A DNA stretch of 64,000 nt from Setoptus koraiensis (lineage: Eukaryota > Arthropoda), in contig CM106586.1 of assembly GCA_048013815.1 (NCBI GenBank), positions 19,406,001-19,470,000 on the forward strand, given 5' to 3'. Numbering within the stretch: the first letter of the stretch is position 1; the number at the start of each line of letters is the position of its first letter. Positions 33,399-44,381 of the stretch are shown in pieces. The notes below the pieces were generated by a model. The model worked only from the letters and a program-made list of their open reading frames with translations, had not been told where the DNA came from and ran no database searches. Made by a program: the position numbers and the translations under genes.

Positions 33399-35304
33399 TA
33401 ATATATATCGTGAGCCAACTAGCAAGTTGCAGCTCAAAAACTCACAAGTCAGCAATGAGCACGCCATAGCTATTGACACAGCGAGCTAGTTACAGCGAGC
33501 TAAACACTCACTTGCAGTGTGAATAGCGAAATCAATTACAATTATCAAATCACTATATTACATAATCGCTTATGGCTGCCGGCCAAACGACTGAGAGCCC
33601 AATGAGAGCGCATTTGCACCATGTGCACACACAACTCAATGCATATACATCAAGCAAAAATCGTTGGTTGTTGGCTGACTTTGTGAGAACATCAAATGCA
33701 GCAATTAAACAGCTTCGATTGAGGTAGCAAACAGGTGAATTGGTGGTCACATGCAACTTGCAACTCGCTAATTGGTTTGCGGCCACCGGCAGTCGCTGAT
33801 TCACTTTCAGTGCGCCTCAATTTGCGATTTGCCCATCGGAGCCCAATTGGAAGCGAGCCGGCCAGTCAGCCTTGAAGCTGTCGATTTGTCGTTGCATCAA
33901 TCTATTATCATCGCCACTCTGCCTAAATGCGCCCTAACACAAACTGTAACAAACTGCAACAAACTGTAACAAACTGTGTGTTCCGGCCGCTCGCAGCAGC
34001 AACAACAACGACAACAACAATTATTGTTATTATTATTCACCTTGTTGGGCCACCAACAGCAAGGTGTTTAGTTGGCTCGCCGGCAGCTACAACATTCTGG
34101 CCAGACGAGCACAATAAACAATATTAGACAGGGCAATTCATTTGGTCGTCGCGCCGAGTGGTCAGCTGGGCTTGCTTTAATTGGCTTGGGGCTTCTTATA
34201 CAATATTGCCGGGCAATCAACTAGTTGGCCATTGGTCAGCTACTGCCAGCAACTTGCAAGCTACCTTACGAGCTGGTCAGCGTAACAGTGCGGCTGCAAC
34301 TCGGTATGGCATGCATACAAAAAAGTATGAGACGCCGACGACCAGCAAAAGAGACGAAAGAGCTCAAAATGAGAGCAAGTTTAATGGCGAAAGTTGCATA
34401 AGTTGCGAGTGAAAGTGTAAGCTGGTTTGTCCGGCTGATAACACACACACACACACAAATTGATACAGTTAGCCAAACTGGCCATCAGTGGACACAAACA
34501 ACTTGTAGTTGAAATGTTAAAATCAACCGACTGGACACTGCAAATACAAACACCACTCACATGTATAAAATATGTGTCGGCATTTAATCGGAATTATGTC
34601 ATTTCTGTTGATGGTGGTCGTCAATTTGGCCGCCGACACACAGGGATGCGCGCTGTGTCTCACTTTGTGACACAGTCTCTCACTCATATCCGCCTACGAC
34701 TCCCCAAATCCGTGCCGCCGCCGGATGCCCGCTGCCCGCTGCATGTGCCCGGGCACCGCGCCGCATACCCGGCCACTGCATATATATAGACTAGTCTATA
34801 TTAGAGTGGAGTTTATTTTATTTTATCATAGCATAGTCATAAGTCGCAATAGCAACTCTCTCTTGCGTCATGTACAAAAATGGCTCGTGGGCCGTTTAAC
34901 GCGCGCACTGCAATTGTTCAACTTGCAATGGTCAACTTGCAATTAATCCGGCCATTATCACTTGGCAAAAAGTGAAAGTAATCAATTATCGGCGACTCAG
35001 TTAGTCATTGCACTCCCGTTTTTGCCAGCAATTCCCGTAAGTGGCCCACTCTGGCTGCCGGCATGACCTGGCCTGGCTGTTTGACAGAGAAGCTGTCTCA
35101 AAAGAGCTGGCCGGGCTGGCCAAAGCAAGGCGAGCCCATGTAGCAATTTGTGCCAATATACCTGTGCACGCCAGATCTAAAGATGCACTCTCTCGAAACG
35201 GATATCGCAGTTCAGCTGACAGTGAGCAGATTTCTTTTCTTTTTCTGATCTTTTTTCCTTCATTCATGATCATTAGTTGGCACTGATTTTTGTTGAGCGG
35301 CCGC

Positions 35305-35320
35305 TATTCACGCGTGAATA
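35305..35320. repeat. 16-bp perfect palindrome TATTCACGCGTGAATA
   Basis: It is one of several ATTCAC-(1-2 nt)-GTGAAT sites in the window; others are at 17351-17364, 43125-43138 and 43218-43230. Confidence 0.8.
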
Positions 35321-35544
35321 CCGGCCAAACAGTTGACAGCGCCAACAGTGATTTATTGTGCTCGTGCCTTGAAAAGTAGGCCTGCACTGTAAGTCGACAC
35401 TGACAGCACCGTTATTCGCCCTAGTCACGAGTCACGAGTCGCAATGGCGCCACTCGCCAGTGATAAACGAGTTCAGGTGTGTCGCTAGTGGCGGCTCGGC
35501 TCGTCGAGACAAGCTGAACATTGTTTGTTGTGTTTCCGTTGATT

Positions 35545-35612
35545 GTTTTCGCCAGTTTTCGCCAGTTTTCGCCAGTTTTCGCCAGTTTTCGCCGGTTTCC
35601 GCCAGTTTTCGC
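35545..35612. repeat. 10-bp tandem repeat (GTTTTCGCCA, about 7 units)
   Basis: The period is exactly 10 bp, one helical turn. The core TTTTCGCC on one strand and GGCGAAAA on the other resemble an E2F half-site; this is similarity only. Confidence 0.85.
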
Positions 35613-36018
35613 TCCAGTTGGCGCGCTCGCATTCACTGAACAGCACTGAAACGTGCCGCATTGCTGCAATGCCAATAGTCGCAAGCCAGCAAGCCGGCAA
35701 TTATTCTCATTTTACAATGGCAGTGATGGCTTGCTGGCCCCAAAATGACAGTCGACTGTGCGGCTGTGATCATGCGCGGCCAATCGGGTTGCCAATGGCA
35801 ACCGGTTGCAACCGCCCGCCGAGCGGCCAAGTATGACCCCGTCTGAGCGACAACACGGGCCCCCTGTGAGTGCGCGCTGCGGCGAGGGGCTAACGACCAG
35901 CCCAGCGATAGATTTGCAATTGTTGTCAGTGACAGTGTCTGGCCGAGGCGAGGTCAACTCCGCTGGGGCCCCTGGCAGTGTACGATAGTGGCCACTTGGG
36001 TGCGAACAAAAATGGTTT

Positions 36019-36078
36019 GCAAACATCCGTAAACATTGGTAAACATTCGTGAACATTGGTAAACATTCGCAAACATCT
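36019..36078. promoter_or_regulatory. Six 10-bp units with forkhead-like core, upstream of Tubby
   Basis: Units GCAAACATCC, GTAAACATTG, GTAAACATTC, GTGAACATTG, GTAAACATTC and GCAAACATCT lie on one helical face, 30-90 bp before the Tubby start codon. Five of the six carry G[T/C]AAACA, the forkhead-type core. Binding is inferred from motif similarity alone. Confidence 0.45.
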
Positions 36079-36108
36079 AAACACACCGTTCAAGAGATTG
36101 AGATTGCG

Positions 36109-39100
36109 ATGATATCTGTAGAAATGGACGAGACCAACAGTATCCAATTGAGCGATTTTAGAGACAAATTGGCGAGCGAAACAAAACTCAGGCCAGACAG
36201 TTCGAGCTACAAGAAATGGTCGCGGAATGGCAGGTAAATTCAAGTTGGCTGCGCCACCATATCTATCTATTGACTATCTGTTGTATCAATAGAAAATAAT
36301 AACAATCTTTCCTTCCGCCAACCAACTCCACGATGACAACGTGGATATACGTGGTATGCGCTGATAATTTAGCGTCGATAGCCACCAGGAACTGAACAGG
36401 TTGAATTTCATTGAAAAGCAGCGCCACTTGCTAGAAATGCAGCGCCAAGACAGACTATTCATGATTGGCACGAACGACGATGAAACGAAAGATCATCAAC
36501 AATCTAGGAAGGGCAAAAAACAGACAGGTGAAAATGAAAGTGAAAGTGAAATAATGTCCAGTGACAATGGTGCAAATCCGCCGCCATCCAACGCCACACC
36601 GATTGGGATAGAACAATATAAGAGGTCGCACAATTTAGATCTCGTCGCCAGGCTCAGGCAGAGTGACCAGCCAACCGACGGGCAGATCGATGCGAAAGTA
36701 GAGCGATTAGAGCACACGAAAAATATTGATACAGTAACGTTTGTAGGCGACAACATCGACAAGACGCACCGGAGAGGCTCTCATGATGAAGCTCTGGAGG
36801 CTCTGAAATCAAATAGAGAGAGAAATGTCGACCGATTTGACGGATCGACACATGCGAGAGAGAACGATGATAGCATCAGTGATAATGTTGGTGGTGATAG
36901 TATAAGAGCGCAAACAGCAACTGTTAAAACTGAGGGCAGGCATGTAGAAAGTTCAAATTATTTTCCGTGCGATCTTGCTCATAATCCGTTAGTTGAGATA
37001 CTTGACCAGGACAATATGGTGAAATTTGCGGGCGAACCAGTGCCTCCTAACATGACCTATCAGTGTCTGATAGTGAGAGACAAGACTGGACTAAATAAAT
37101 CATTTTATCCCACCTATTACCTCATTTTACAAGCAATAATCAACAACAACAACAATAATGATGGCAGCAGCAACCACAACAACAGCAACAATGCAGACGA
37201 TCCAACGCAAACGGCACATGCTGATAAGTCCAGTGCAAATGCGTCAACAACAGGCTCTTTGGCCAACTTTAAATCGCAAAAATGTAATAATGATACTTCA
37301 TTAAATAAGGAGCATCATTATTCTGTCCAATCGGGGCCAAATAATAGGGCGCAAGATGAGGGTGACGAGGCCGAGATTGGGAGTAACGAGTATTTTCTTG
37401 ACGACGATTGTGATTCGTTGACCGATTCATTCAGTAATGCCTCCATTGACGAGGAAGAAGACCTAGACGATGATGATGTAATGGAGGAGGCCAACTCTGG
37501 CAGTGGAATTGGCCACTGTGGTAGCATCAGCCGGGATATCAGTGACGATTTCAAAGACGATCTCGCTTATCAGCAGCAGACCAGCAGCAGTAGCGCCAGC
37601 AACAACAACAACAACATCAGCGGCAGCAACGGCAACAATGTTGCTACCAACACTAATCATGACAGTAGCAATATTAATAATAGTAATAATGATGGCAAAA
37701 GTAATAGCAATCCAGATAAGAGAACCGGCCGATCGTCTGGCCAGCAGTCTAACGGTAATCAAGTGTTGACCACCATCGCCAATCTAAGGTCATCGTCGCC
37801 GCCGTCATTATCATCAAATCGACAAGCGCCTGCTGTTGTGGGCCAGCAGCTCAATTCGTTGCATGATCTGCCGGTATCAAAGGATCAAATGATTGTATTA
37901 AATGAGAATCAAATCAAGGATCGTCAGGCTCATATTTCAGTTGGTGTTTCTGCAGCGGCAACTGCAACTACAACAACATCAACAATCGACACTAGGAAGA
38001 CCAAGGGAACGGTGCAATCGGTGCCGGCGCCAAATGATGAAAGTGAAACGGCAACAACCACTACTGCGATACAGTCAATCCGAATAACTTTGAATAATAA
38101 CAGCAACAGCAATAGTAATAATAATAATAATAATAATAAAAATAATAACAATCACAATCATCATCATGATCATCCATCATCAAATCATGTTGCAGCAGGT
38201 ACAATGGCAACAAATCGCCACCATCCGAGGCCATCAATCATATTAACCGGTAGACGGAGGAAAAAAACCAAAACGTGAGTAGCTGATTTGAACAAGATTG
38301 TGTGTAATGCATACAACAACAACAACAACAACAACAGCTCTAATGTATATAGTATTACATAACTCGGTCTTGCCGCCATTTCCACACAAGGATACTTTTG
38401 TTCATTCACGTGAAGATATATGGTCAGATTATTGAAATTCTTTATGAATGAACGTGAAACGATGACAACTCATCATCGCTGTTGCTGTCGCTGTTGTGCA
38501 CAAATCGTAAAGATAAACTGGCCTAGTTATTTCTTTTTCTTCACACTTACTTTATCTATCTAATAAGCTCGATTTTACAACTACTTTCATTAACTTTCTT
38601 AAACTACTTACAATGAACCACACCAACACTATTTCATTGTCGATCGCCGTCGCTTTATGATCGCTTGCCACACAATGACACATGCGTACCGGAATGATGG
38701 TTGAATTGAATAAATTGTCTGGTCACGATCGCTCATTCTCTGTCTCAATGGCGCCCATTTGACGCTATCATCACATATTGTCGTCAATAAGAAGTTATCT
38801 CATTGCTCTCGATGAGCACGATATAACGAGAAAGAAAAGCATTTGTAAATTAAAATCCAATGTATTGGGCACTCAATTCAATGCTGTCAGGTAAGTTTCT
38901 TTCAATTTGATCCCAATGTCGAGCGACTGGCATGACCAGCTTGTCAGCAATGAATCTCATCATTTATCTATTGACCTTTACAAATGTTGTCCGTATTCAC
39001 ATTGATAATCCTCTTGTCATCATAATGACCGTAAATGACACATAAATAGAATTCGCAAGCCTGACGGGGGCGTCCATCAACGCTTCAACTTGGCCTCAAT

Positions 39101-39789
39101 AAATTACGAGACCAACGTGCTTGGATTCAAGGGACCAAGAAAGATGAACATCATAATACCCAATATCAACTATCTGTGGGATGAAAACTTGAATCTCTAC
39201 GAGGAATCCAAAAAGTTGAATAGTCAGTATATAATTCAAATAAGAAATAAGACTCCCACTTGGAATGAGGAGAGCCAGTCGTATGTATTGAATTTTCACG
39301 GTAGGGTAACACAGGCAAGCGTAAAGAATTTCCAATTGATATACATTCCAAGACTTCCAAAGGTGCTTGACAAAGACAACACGGTCAATATATCTGATGC
39401 AAACTCAAAAAGTGTAGAAGTAAGAATCTGTGCCCAAAAATTCAATAAGCAATACTTGTTAGCGATTGACACAGAATATTAACAGATTTGTTTTCCTTTC
39501 ATTTTTTGTTGTATTACGAGCGCAGCCAGGGAAAAGATCAGCCCAGCGAGACAGCCAATCTAACCAAGAAGCACCAAATAATATTAACGCCAAACGCAAT
39601 ATAGATGATCAGTTGGCATCGGTGGTTTTCAATCAGCATCAATCATTAGCGTATAATGATTTCATGATTATGCAATTTGGCAGAATATCTGAACGAGAGT
39701 TCACTTGTGACGTATCACATCCACTTTCCTTGCTTCAAGCATTCTCTATAGCATTGAGTAGCTTTGATTCAAAATTAGCTTGTGAATAG
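36109..39789 (+). CDS. ktub: Tubby-family protein with giant insertion in the tubby domain
   Basis: Five exons (36109-36233, 36373-38274, 38792-38890, 39050-39419, 39526-39789) keep frame and give 919 residues. Tubby proteins bind phosphoinositides through the C-terminal barrel and help deliver cargo to cilia. The N-terminus has the family's helical motif ([12 protein letters not shown]). Domain blocks appear in order: [113 protein letters not shown] and the terminal FDSKLACE. About 370 Asn/Ser/Asp-rich residues separate [10 protein letters not shown] from [12 protein letters not shown], where human TUB has a turn of a few residues. A second insertion of about 60 residues precedes [11 protein letters not shown]. 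The small exon 3 was found by frame and motif. Confidence 0.9.
38275..38791 (+). other. Intron of the Tubby homologue
   Basis: The intron runs from GTGAGTAG to CAATAAG and contains a short CAA run; nothing else was recognised. Confidence 0.7.
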
Positions 39790-39888
39790 GTGAGACACAT
39801 TGCACTTATTGTTGCATAATTGTTTGTTCAACAATAAGCCAGTGTTACAAGTGACTTTTAATAAAAATATAAATAAACGCTCGCATCC

Positions 39889-40146
39889 TCAAATCATTCT
39901 CCTCTTAATAACAATGGATCTTCTTGGTTCAAATGATAAAATATACAAATGATCATCGTATTGTATCGTAACGCTATTCACACTATCGTTCAATATACTG
40001 GCGTTGGCTTCGAAGGCATTCTTGATCTGATATATAATCCTTGCAACTCTGTCGTCGTTGACTAGCTCACCACCTGAATCAGCAAGGCGGCCATCATCAC
40101 TGATAATCATGAATCCAAGCTCATCTGGCGCTTGTATCCTATCCAT
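39889..40146 (-). CDS. LAMTOR4: LAMTOR4 (Ragulator subunit)
   Basis: This single-exon protein has 85 residues. It reads MDRIQAPDELGFMIISDDG, with SGGELVNDDRVARIIYQI and a C-terminal LYILSFEPRRSIVIKRR. This matches the roadblock-like fold of LAMTOR4, which sits in the pentameric Ragulator on lysosomes, anchoring Rag GTPases for mTORC1 activation. Human LAMTOR4 is 99 residues. The gene converges with Tubby (99 bp gap) and diverges from SRP19, sharing a 347-bp intergenic region. Confidence 0.85.
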   Translation of the reverse strand: MDRIQAPDELGFMIISDDGRLADSGGELVNDDRVARIIYQIKNAFEANASILNDSVNSVTIQYDDHLYILSFEPRRSIVIKRRMI

Positions 40147-40493
40147 TCTATGGCGGCGGTTTTGTTTGGTGGCTTCCTTTTTTGAACCGGCTAACTTGAT
40201 ATAAACTAAAAATAGCTGTTAGTATGATATATATTTGTGGTATATCCCAATTATGAAAATGATGGAAATTACAACATTTCAATAGTTTATACACTGTATC
40301 TGCCCAATGTTCAACGAATCACCTAAACACAAGCTGAAATCGATCTGCAGCAACCCATAAAATAATCAGCTGAGTGGGCGTGCGTCAGCACAAAATGGAG
40401 ATGAATATTAGTCTTTATTAGTGGATATTGATAAACAAAACTCAGGATATTTCAGTTGACTTTCTCCTTCCTTATTCATTCCATTGGACCGAT

Positions 40494-40928
40494 ATGGCCA
40501 CCGCCAAGATGGCTGATACATCAACCGAGGACACTAAAAAATTCAATGTTATCTATCCAGCTTACATAAATAGTGCGAGATCTGTGTATCGAGGCAGGAG
40601 AATACCTCTCAAGAATGGGGTCAACGAACCAAAGATAACAGAGATCAAGGAGGCCTTAGAGATGATGAAAGGTTTTCATGTTCAACTAGAACCTGATAAG
40701 ATCTTTTGTAGAGAACTGGATAAAGAGCTAGTATCGGCCGTGGGCCGCGTCAGATTTCTCAATGTGCACCCCGATAGAAACAGTTGCACCAATAAAAGAC
40801 AAGTCCTTTTGACATGTGCTGAAACTATCAATAAATTTAGGTCACAAAGGAAGCCGGCAACAGTGCAACAACCAAGTGAACAGGCGGCGGAAACTAGCAA
40901 AAAGGCCAAAAAGAAAAATCAGAAGTAA
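40494..40928 (+). CDS. SRP19: Signal recognition particle 19 kDa protein
   Basis: From the ATG at 40494 the product has 144 residues, the same length as human SRP19. It shows the family core: FNVIYPAYINSARSVYRGRR, GRRIPLKNGV, and GRVRFLNVHP, with a Lys-rich tail (KKAKKKNQK). SRP19 binds the tips of helices 6 and 8 of SRP RNA and primes binding of SRP54. A second in-frame ATG at 40509 is a possible start. An AATAAA at 40962-40967 lies close to the convergent end of PTCD1. Confidence 0.95.
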   Translation: MATAKMADTSTEDTKKFNVIYPAYINSARSVYRGRRIPLKNGVNEPKITEIKEALEMMKGFHVQLEPDKIFCRELDKELVSAVGRVRFLNVHPDRNSCTNKRQVLLTCAETINKFRSQRKPATVQQPSEQAAETSKKAKKKNQK

Positions 40929-40978
40929 AACGATTAAAAGGAATATAGACAATTTGAGTTCAATAAAACACGCACATT

Positions 40979-42961
40979 TTATATTCTTTTTCTAACATTA
41001 GCATCACCCGTTGAGTTATTCCCTTCCATTCGTTTGGAATTCCAGTAACTTTTGTGTATCAATTTCATCTCATCGACAAATCTGTTATATTCTTTCCGAC
41101 CGAAACTATTATCGACTTTGTATTGCGACCACGGGTGGATTTCATCTTGGATGGGAAACTCTTTGAGGTAATTCTTCAGGGATGATGAGTATATCTCGAA
41201 TCCCTTGATCAACGTAGGCGTAATGAAAGCTGGTCTCTTTTCACTACTGTCTTTCTCATACTTAATTATTAGCTCACGCACCTCGATTCTCTTAGTTTCT
41301 AGTCTTTCAACAAGAGCCTTATCGGGGCGCATGTTGAGTTCGTGACATTTTCTCACCAGATATATACTGTAGTAGATATCATCGCTATATCTTGCGTTGA
41401 TGAACAAATTTTTGATCAATGTGTATGTCGGGGTAATGTTACCTAAATCTGAAATTAACTTTCGGGCATCTTTAACGGTACCGCAACATAAAGCTAAGGC
41501 TTCGTACGTTGTAATACTAGGCTGAACATTTCGTTGTTGCATTATTTCTATTATCTGCATAGCTTTGCTCAACCTAGTCTTCTCGTTAACTCTTGAGCCT
41601 TGCCGCTCTATCATCATATCGTAGATACGGGTATCAAATACTAAAGGATATTTCTCCATGTATTCTAAAATTTCTAAATCTTTCGACCAGTATCTTGGTA
41701 GACAAGTTAAAAGAAGACCGAATATTTTGCAATCTGGGCTGATTCCATCCGATTTCAGCATATCTAGTATACCCTTCACGTCTCCAACTAGCCGTAGTCT
41801 ACCATAGGTGGAATCCAAGCTGTCCAAGTTTAGAGATTCCACTCTGAGCATCAGTTCAGATGCAGAATCTCTGATTAGATTAGGAGGGTCTATTAGATTA
41901 TTCGGTCCTTCGGAATCTAATCTAATCAGTTGACTATGTAAAGTATCATTGTCTTCCAAATTGGAAGTTTTTCCCTCGTTGTCCGTGGACACAACTGTCT
42001 GGGGTAGATCGTCCAGAGGAATCCAATTTCGCATGATTGGATTGTCAGATGATTGGTCACTATTTTTGGATTTTCTGGCGCGAGGTTTTTTTCTGGTACT
42101 TGGGTCAGCTAAAGCTGGCAATTCACCCAAAATGTGCTGAACGTTCTCTATAGGACCTATTTTGCAATACCTAACGCAACGCAACAGGAGTTTGTAAGTA
42201 TCCAAGTCAGGCTTCAATTGATACCTTTTGATTCTCCTGAAGATTCTAATCGCATTGGCCAGGCCATTCGCCTTATCAGAGTTACAACCAATTAATAACA
42301 TGTTGAATGTCATAGTGTCAGGGACTAGCTGGGCTTGGATCATCTCTTGCATAACATTGACTGCTTTCTGAAATTGTCCTAGCTTACCAAAAGCTTTTAT
42401 TTGAGCACGGTAGTGGGTTCTATTATACATATAAGAAAATTGGTTTGTTAATTGATTTCTAAGCCATTCCAATCTCTCTAGACCGTAGTCGGGAAATGGG
42501 CATTCCGAGCAGGCGTTGAATAGACATGCAACCATAGCACCAGAGGGCTTTTTGCCATTCTTCAAATATTTCAGATGTTCCTCATATAATTCGAAAGCCT
42601 TTTGCGTATAGCCCGCTTTTGCACAACCATAAATGAGTGCTGAAAAATTTCCCTGCTCCGGAGTAAGCCGGTCCACCGCTTTCATCTGGCGAAACAGCTC
42701 TAGAGCCTTTTTGAGACCTAGCTTACCTTGTCTTGCATAAAGGCTGATATTTTGTTTGTAATAGTATGCATTTTTTCTGTCTCCAACAGTCATCTCGATT
42801 TGATCATATCCATCGGGATCTTCTGGCACTTCTTGCTCGATAGCCAATGTCTGAAGCTGTTGAGAGCCCCTCTCACTGAGTGTGCCGAACTGATCACATT
42901 CTCGGCTGGATATTTTGGTCGATGTTGCGAATCTTCTAGCCGTAGTCCTGAATAGTAACAT
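40979..42961 (-). CDS. PTCD1: PTCD1-type mitochondrial pentatricopeptide repeat protein
   Basis: I chose the ATG at 42961 because it starts a typical mitochondrial presequence (MLLFRTTARRFATSTK), giving 660 residues. An in-frame ATG at 43087 would add 42 residues. Several PPR helical pairs are visible (FSALIYGCAKAGYTQKAFEL, FNMLLIGCNSDKANGL, YEALALCCGTVKDARKL). The order and length (human 700 residues) match PTCD1, a matrix protein involved in 16S rRNA and mitochondrial tRNA-Leu handling. An acidic linker near residues 330-370 is poorly conserved. It shares a 1.4-kb divergent intergenic region with SUPT16H. Confidence 0.85.
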   Translation of the reverse strand: MLLFRTTARRFATSTKISSRECDQFGTLSERGSQQLQTLAIEQEVPEDPDGYDQIEMTVGDRKNAYYYKQNISLYARQGKLGLKKALELFRQMKAVDRLTPEQGNFSALIYGCAKAGYTQKAFELYEEHLKYLKNGKKPSGAMVACLFNACSECPFPDYGLERLEWLRNQLTNQFSYMYNRTHYRAQIKAFGKLGQFQKAVNVMQEMIQAQLVPDTMTFNMLLIGCNSDKANGLANAIRIFRRIKRYQLKPDLDTYKLLLRCVRYCKIGPIENVQHILGELPALADPSTRKKPRARKSKNSDQSSDNPIMRNWIPLDDLPQTVVSTDNEGKTSNLEDNDTLHSQLIRLDSEGPNNLIDPPNLIRDSASELMLRVESLNLDSLDSTYGRLRLVGDVKGILDMLKSDGISPDCKIFGLLLTCLPRYWSKDLEILEYMEKYPLVFDTRIYDMMIERQGSRVNEKTRLSKAMQIIEIMQQRNVQPSITTYEALALCCGTVKDARKLISDLGNITPTYTLIKNLFINARYSDDIYYSIYLVRKCHELNMRPDKALVERLETKRIEVRELIIKYEKDSSEKRPAFITPTLIKGFEIYSSSLKNYLKEFPIQDEIHPWSQYKVDNSFGRKEYNRFVDEMKLIHKSYWNSKRMEGNNSTGDANVRKRI

Positions 42962-43087
42962 GACGAGATGTAAGGTACAGATTGACAGCAGTATTGATTG
43001 GTTGCTCACACAGGAGTCAGGAGTGGCCCAGAATTTGGTGAGATATGGCTTACAAGGCATGCTCGGCACGCGTGGATTTGTTTTCAT

Positions 43088-44381
43088 TCGGCTCTGTCAC
43101 AAAGCCTTTGTGCTGTCCACTCACATTCACACGTGAATCTGATATTCATACTCGAGAAGCGCTTTGTGGCACAAAGTTTGTGCCGTTCATGTGGCATGCC
43201 ATTCATAACCTTTCACGATTCACAGTGAATATTCGCCGGTACTTTATTGCCAGTGTATGTCTGTAAATATTAGTCGACCGGCATACTCTATCCAAATCTC
43301 GGGATGGAAGTCTTTCAAGTTGAGAGAGGCCGATCCGTCATATGGAAGGGGTCCTTTTTTCTCGGAAAAAAATCATGTTTGAATTAGGCGCTTACATTTG
43401 CACATGCCGCCTTGATTAGAGTCTTGAAATATCTGTGTGCTTCGTCATGTGTTCACACAGCAAACCTTTCGTCATAGAATTGTCTCATCCCGCCTTCGGA
43501 CCTTCGTGCACATAGTCAATGAAAACTTTTCATTGATCGGATGAGTGTGCTGCTGGGGTGTTCACGTCTGAACAATCACTACACTCGCAACGACTCGTCG
43601 CAAGAGCAGCCCGCTCTACGCAGTTCCTAATTTCTCCTGTAGAGATCGCTTTGCAAGCGCATGTACTAATTTCGACATATAAAATAGCGCCCTCTTTCAA
43701 CTGCATCGAACTAAACTAGGTGTAACTATTCGGGCGCGCGCTCGAAAAAGCACAATCTCACCTCAGGTACAAGTTGTGCATGACTCGATGAATTAGTGCC
43801 ACAGATTTCAGCTGCGTGTTCCACTAATTTTACCTGCCTGTTCATGCACATCCGGTTTGAAAGGCAGAAAACTAAAAATTGTGCAGCACAATGTCGTACC
43901 AATGCACTATGGAGCCCAGCGTAGCACATGTCAACGTTGTCGCAACATCTCTACGCGAACACCTAGTGGCCGCAACAGAACTCGTTGTATCACACTATTG
44001 AGCGAGAATTTCTACACACCAAGTTAAAACTGGGATTTGTGCGTGTTTTGTCCAACTTTGTGCAAGTGATTTGTATGTTGTGCCCATACTGTATTTAGTC
44101 ATACAGGCACAAAATAATAAATTTGTGTTTTGTGCTTTTCATCTACACACGCCACGCACATATCGATCCTTGTGCGTGCGCACAGAAAATATAAAAGTCC
44201 GATTACAACCAGTGCCAGCAGTAGTAACAAGGTTGTATCTAAAGGAATCACTTGTTAACTGAAAATTATTTATTATTATTATTATTGTTGGATCGTAACT
44301 CTAACCCAGATAATTATCAACGAACATTCAGCATTTATAATTAGCCAGACATAATTTTAAATTAGATGTCAAAGAGGTGAC
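43088..44381. promoter_or_regulatory. PTCD1/SUPT16H divergent intergenic region rich in palindromes
   Basis: Perfect palindromes occur at 43098-43112, 43162-43176, 43168-43184, 43218-43230, 43516-43536 and 43878-43892. The hexamer TTGTGC or its complement occurs about ten times. TATAAAAT (43679) and TATAAAAG (44190-44197) are TATA-like. The right part (44036-44197) is related to a module upstream of the lipase maturation factor gene. Promoter function is inferred from position. Confidence 0.55.
44036..44197 (+). repeat. Promoter-proximal module, copy A
   Basis: About 160 bp can be aligned by eye with 48331-48494 over their full length, from TTTGTGCGT through ATACAGGCACAAA and TTTTGTGCT to GCACAGAAA and AAAAG. 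Copy A ends in TATAAAAG, 184 bp before the SUPT16H start codon. Confidence 0.7.

Larger units (their letters stand above)
28759..36108. other. Gene-poor intergenic region upstream of the Tubby homologue
   Basis: I found no convincing gene in 7.3 kb. The content is microsatellites (AC at 31161-31211, GTGTGT/CG at about 32930-33010, CAA/CAG near 29512-29600 and 32420-32475), GGCC runs (about 32183-32205), 8-, 10- and 20-bp arrays and palindromes at 34784-34801 and 35305-35320. Long regulatory DNA or non-coding exons of neighbouring genes could lie here. Confidence 0.55.

Noticed and set aside
43726-44262. Short frames with similar peptides (FVFCAFHLH, LVFCAIRLH) at 44.1 and 48.4 kb
   Set aside because: The similarity comes from the duplicated non-coding module; the frames are short and sit in promoter positions.
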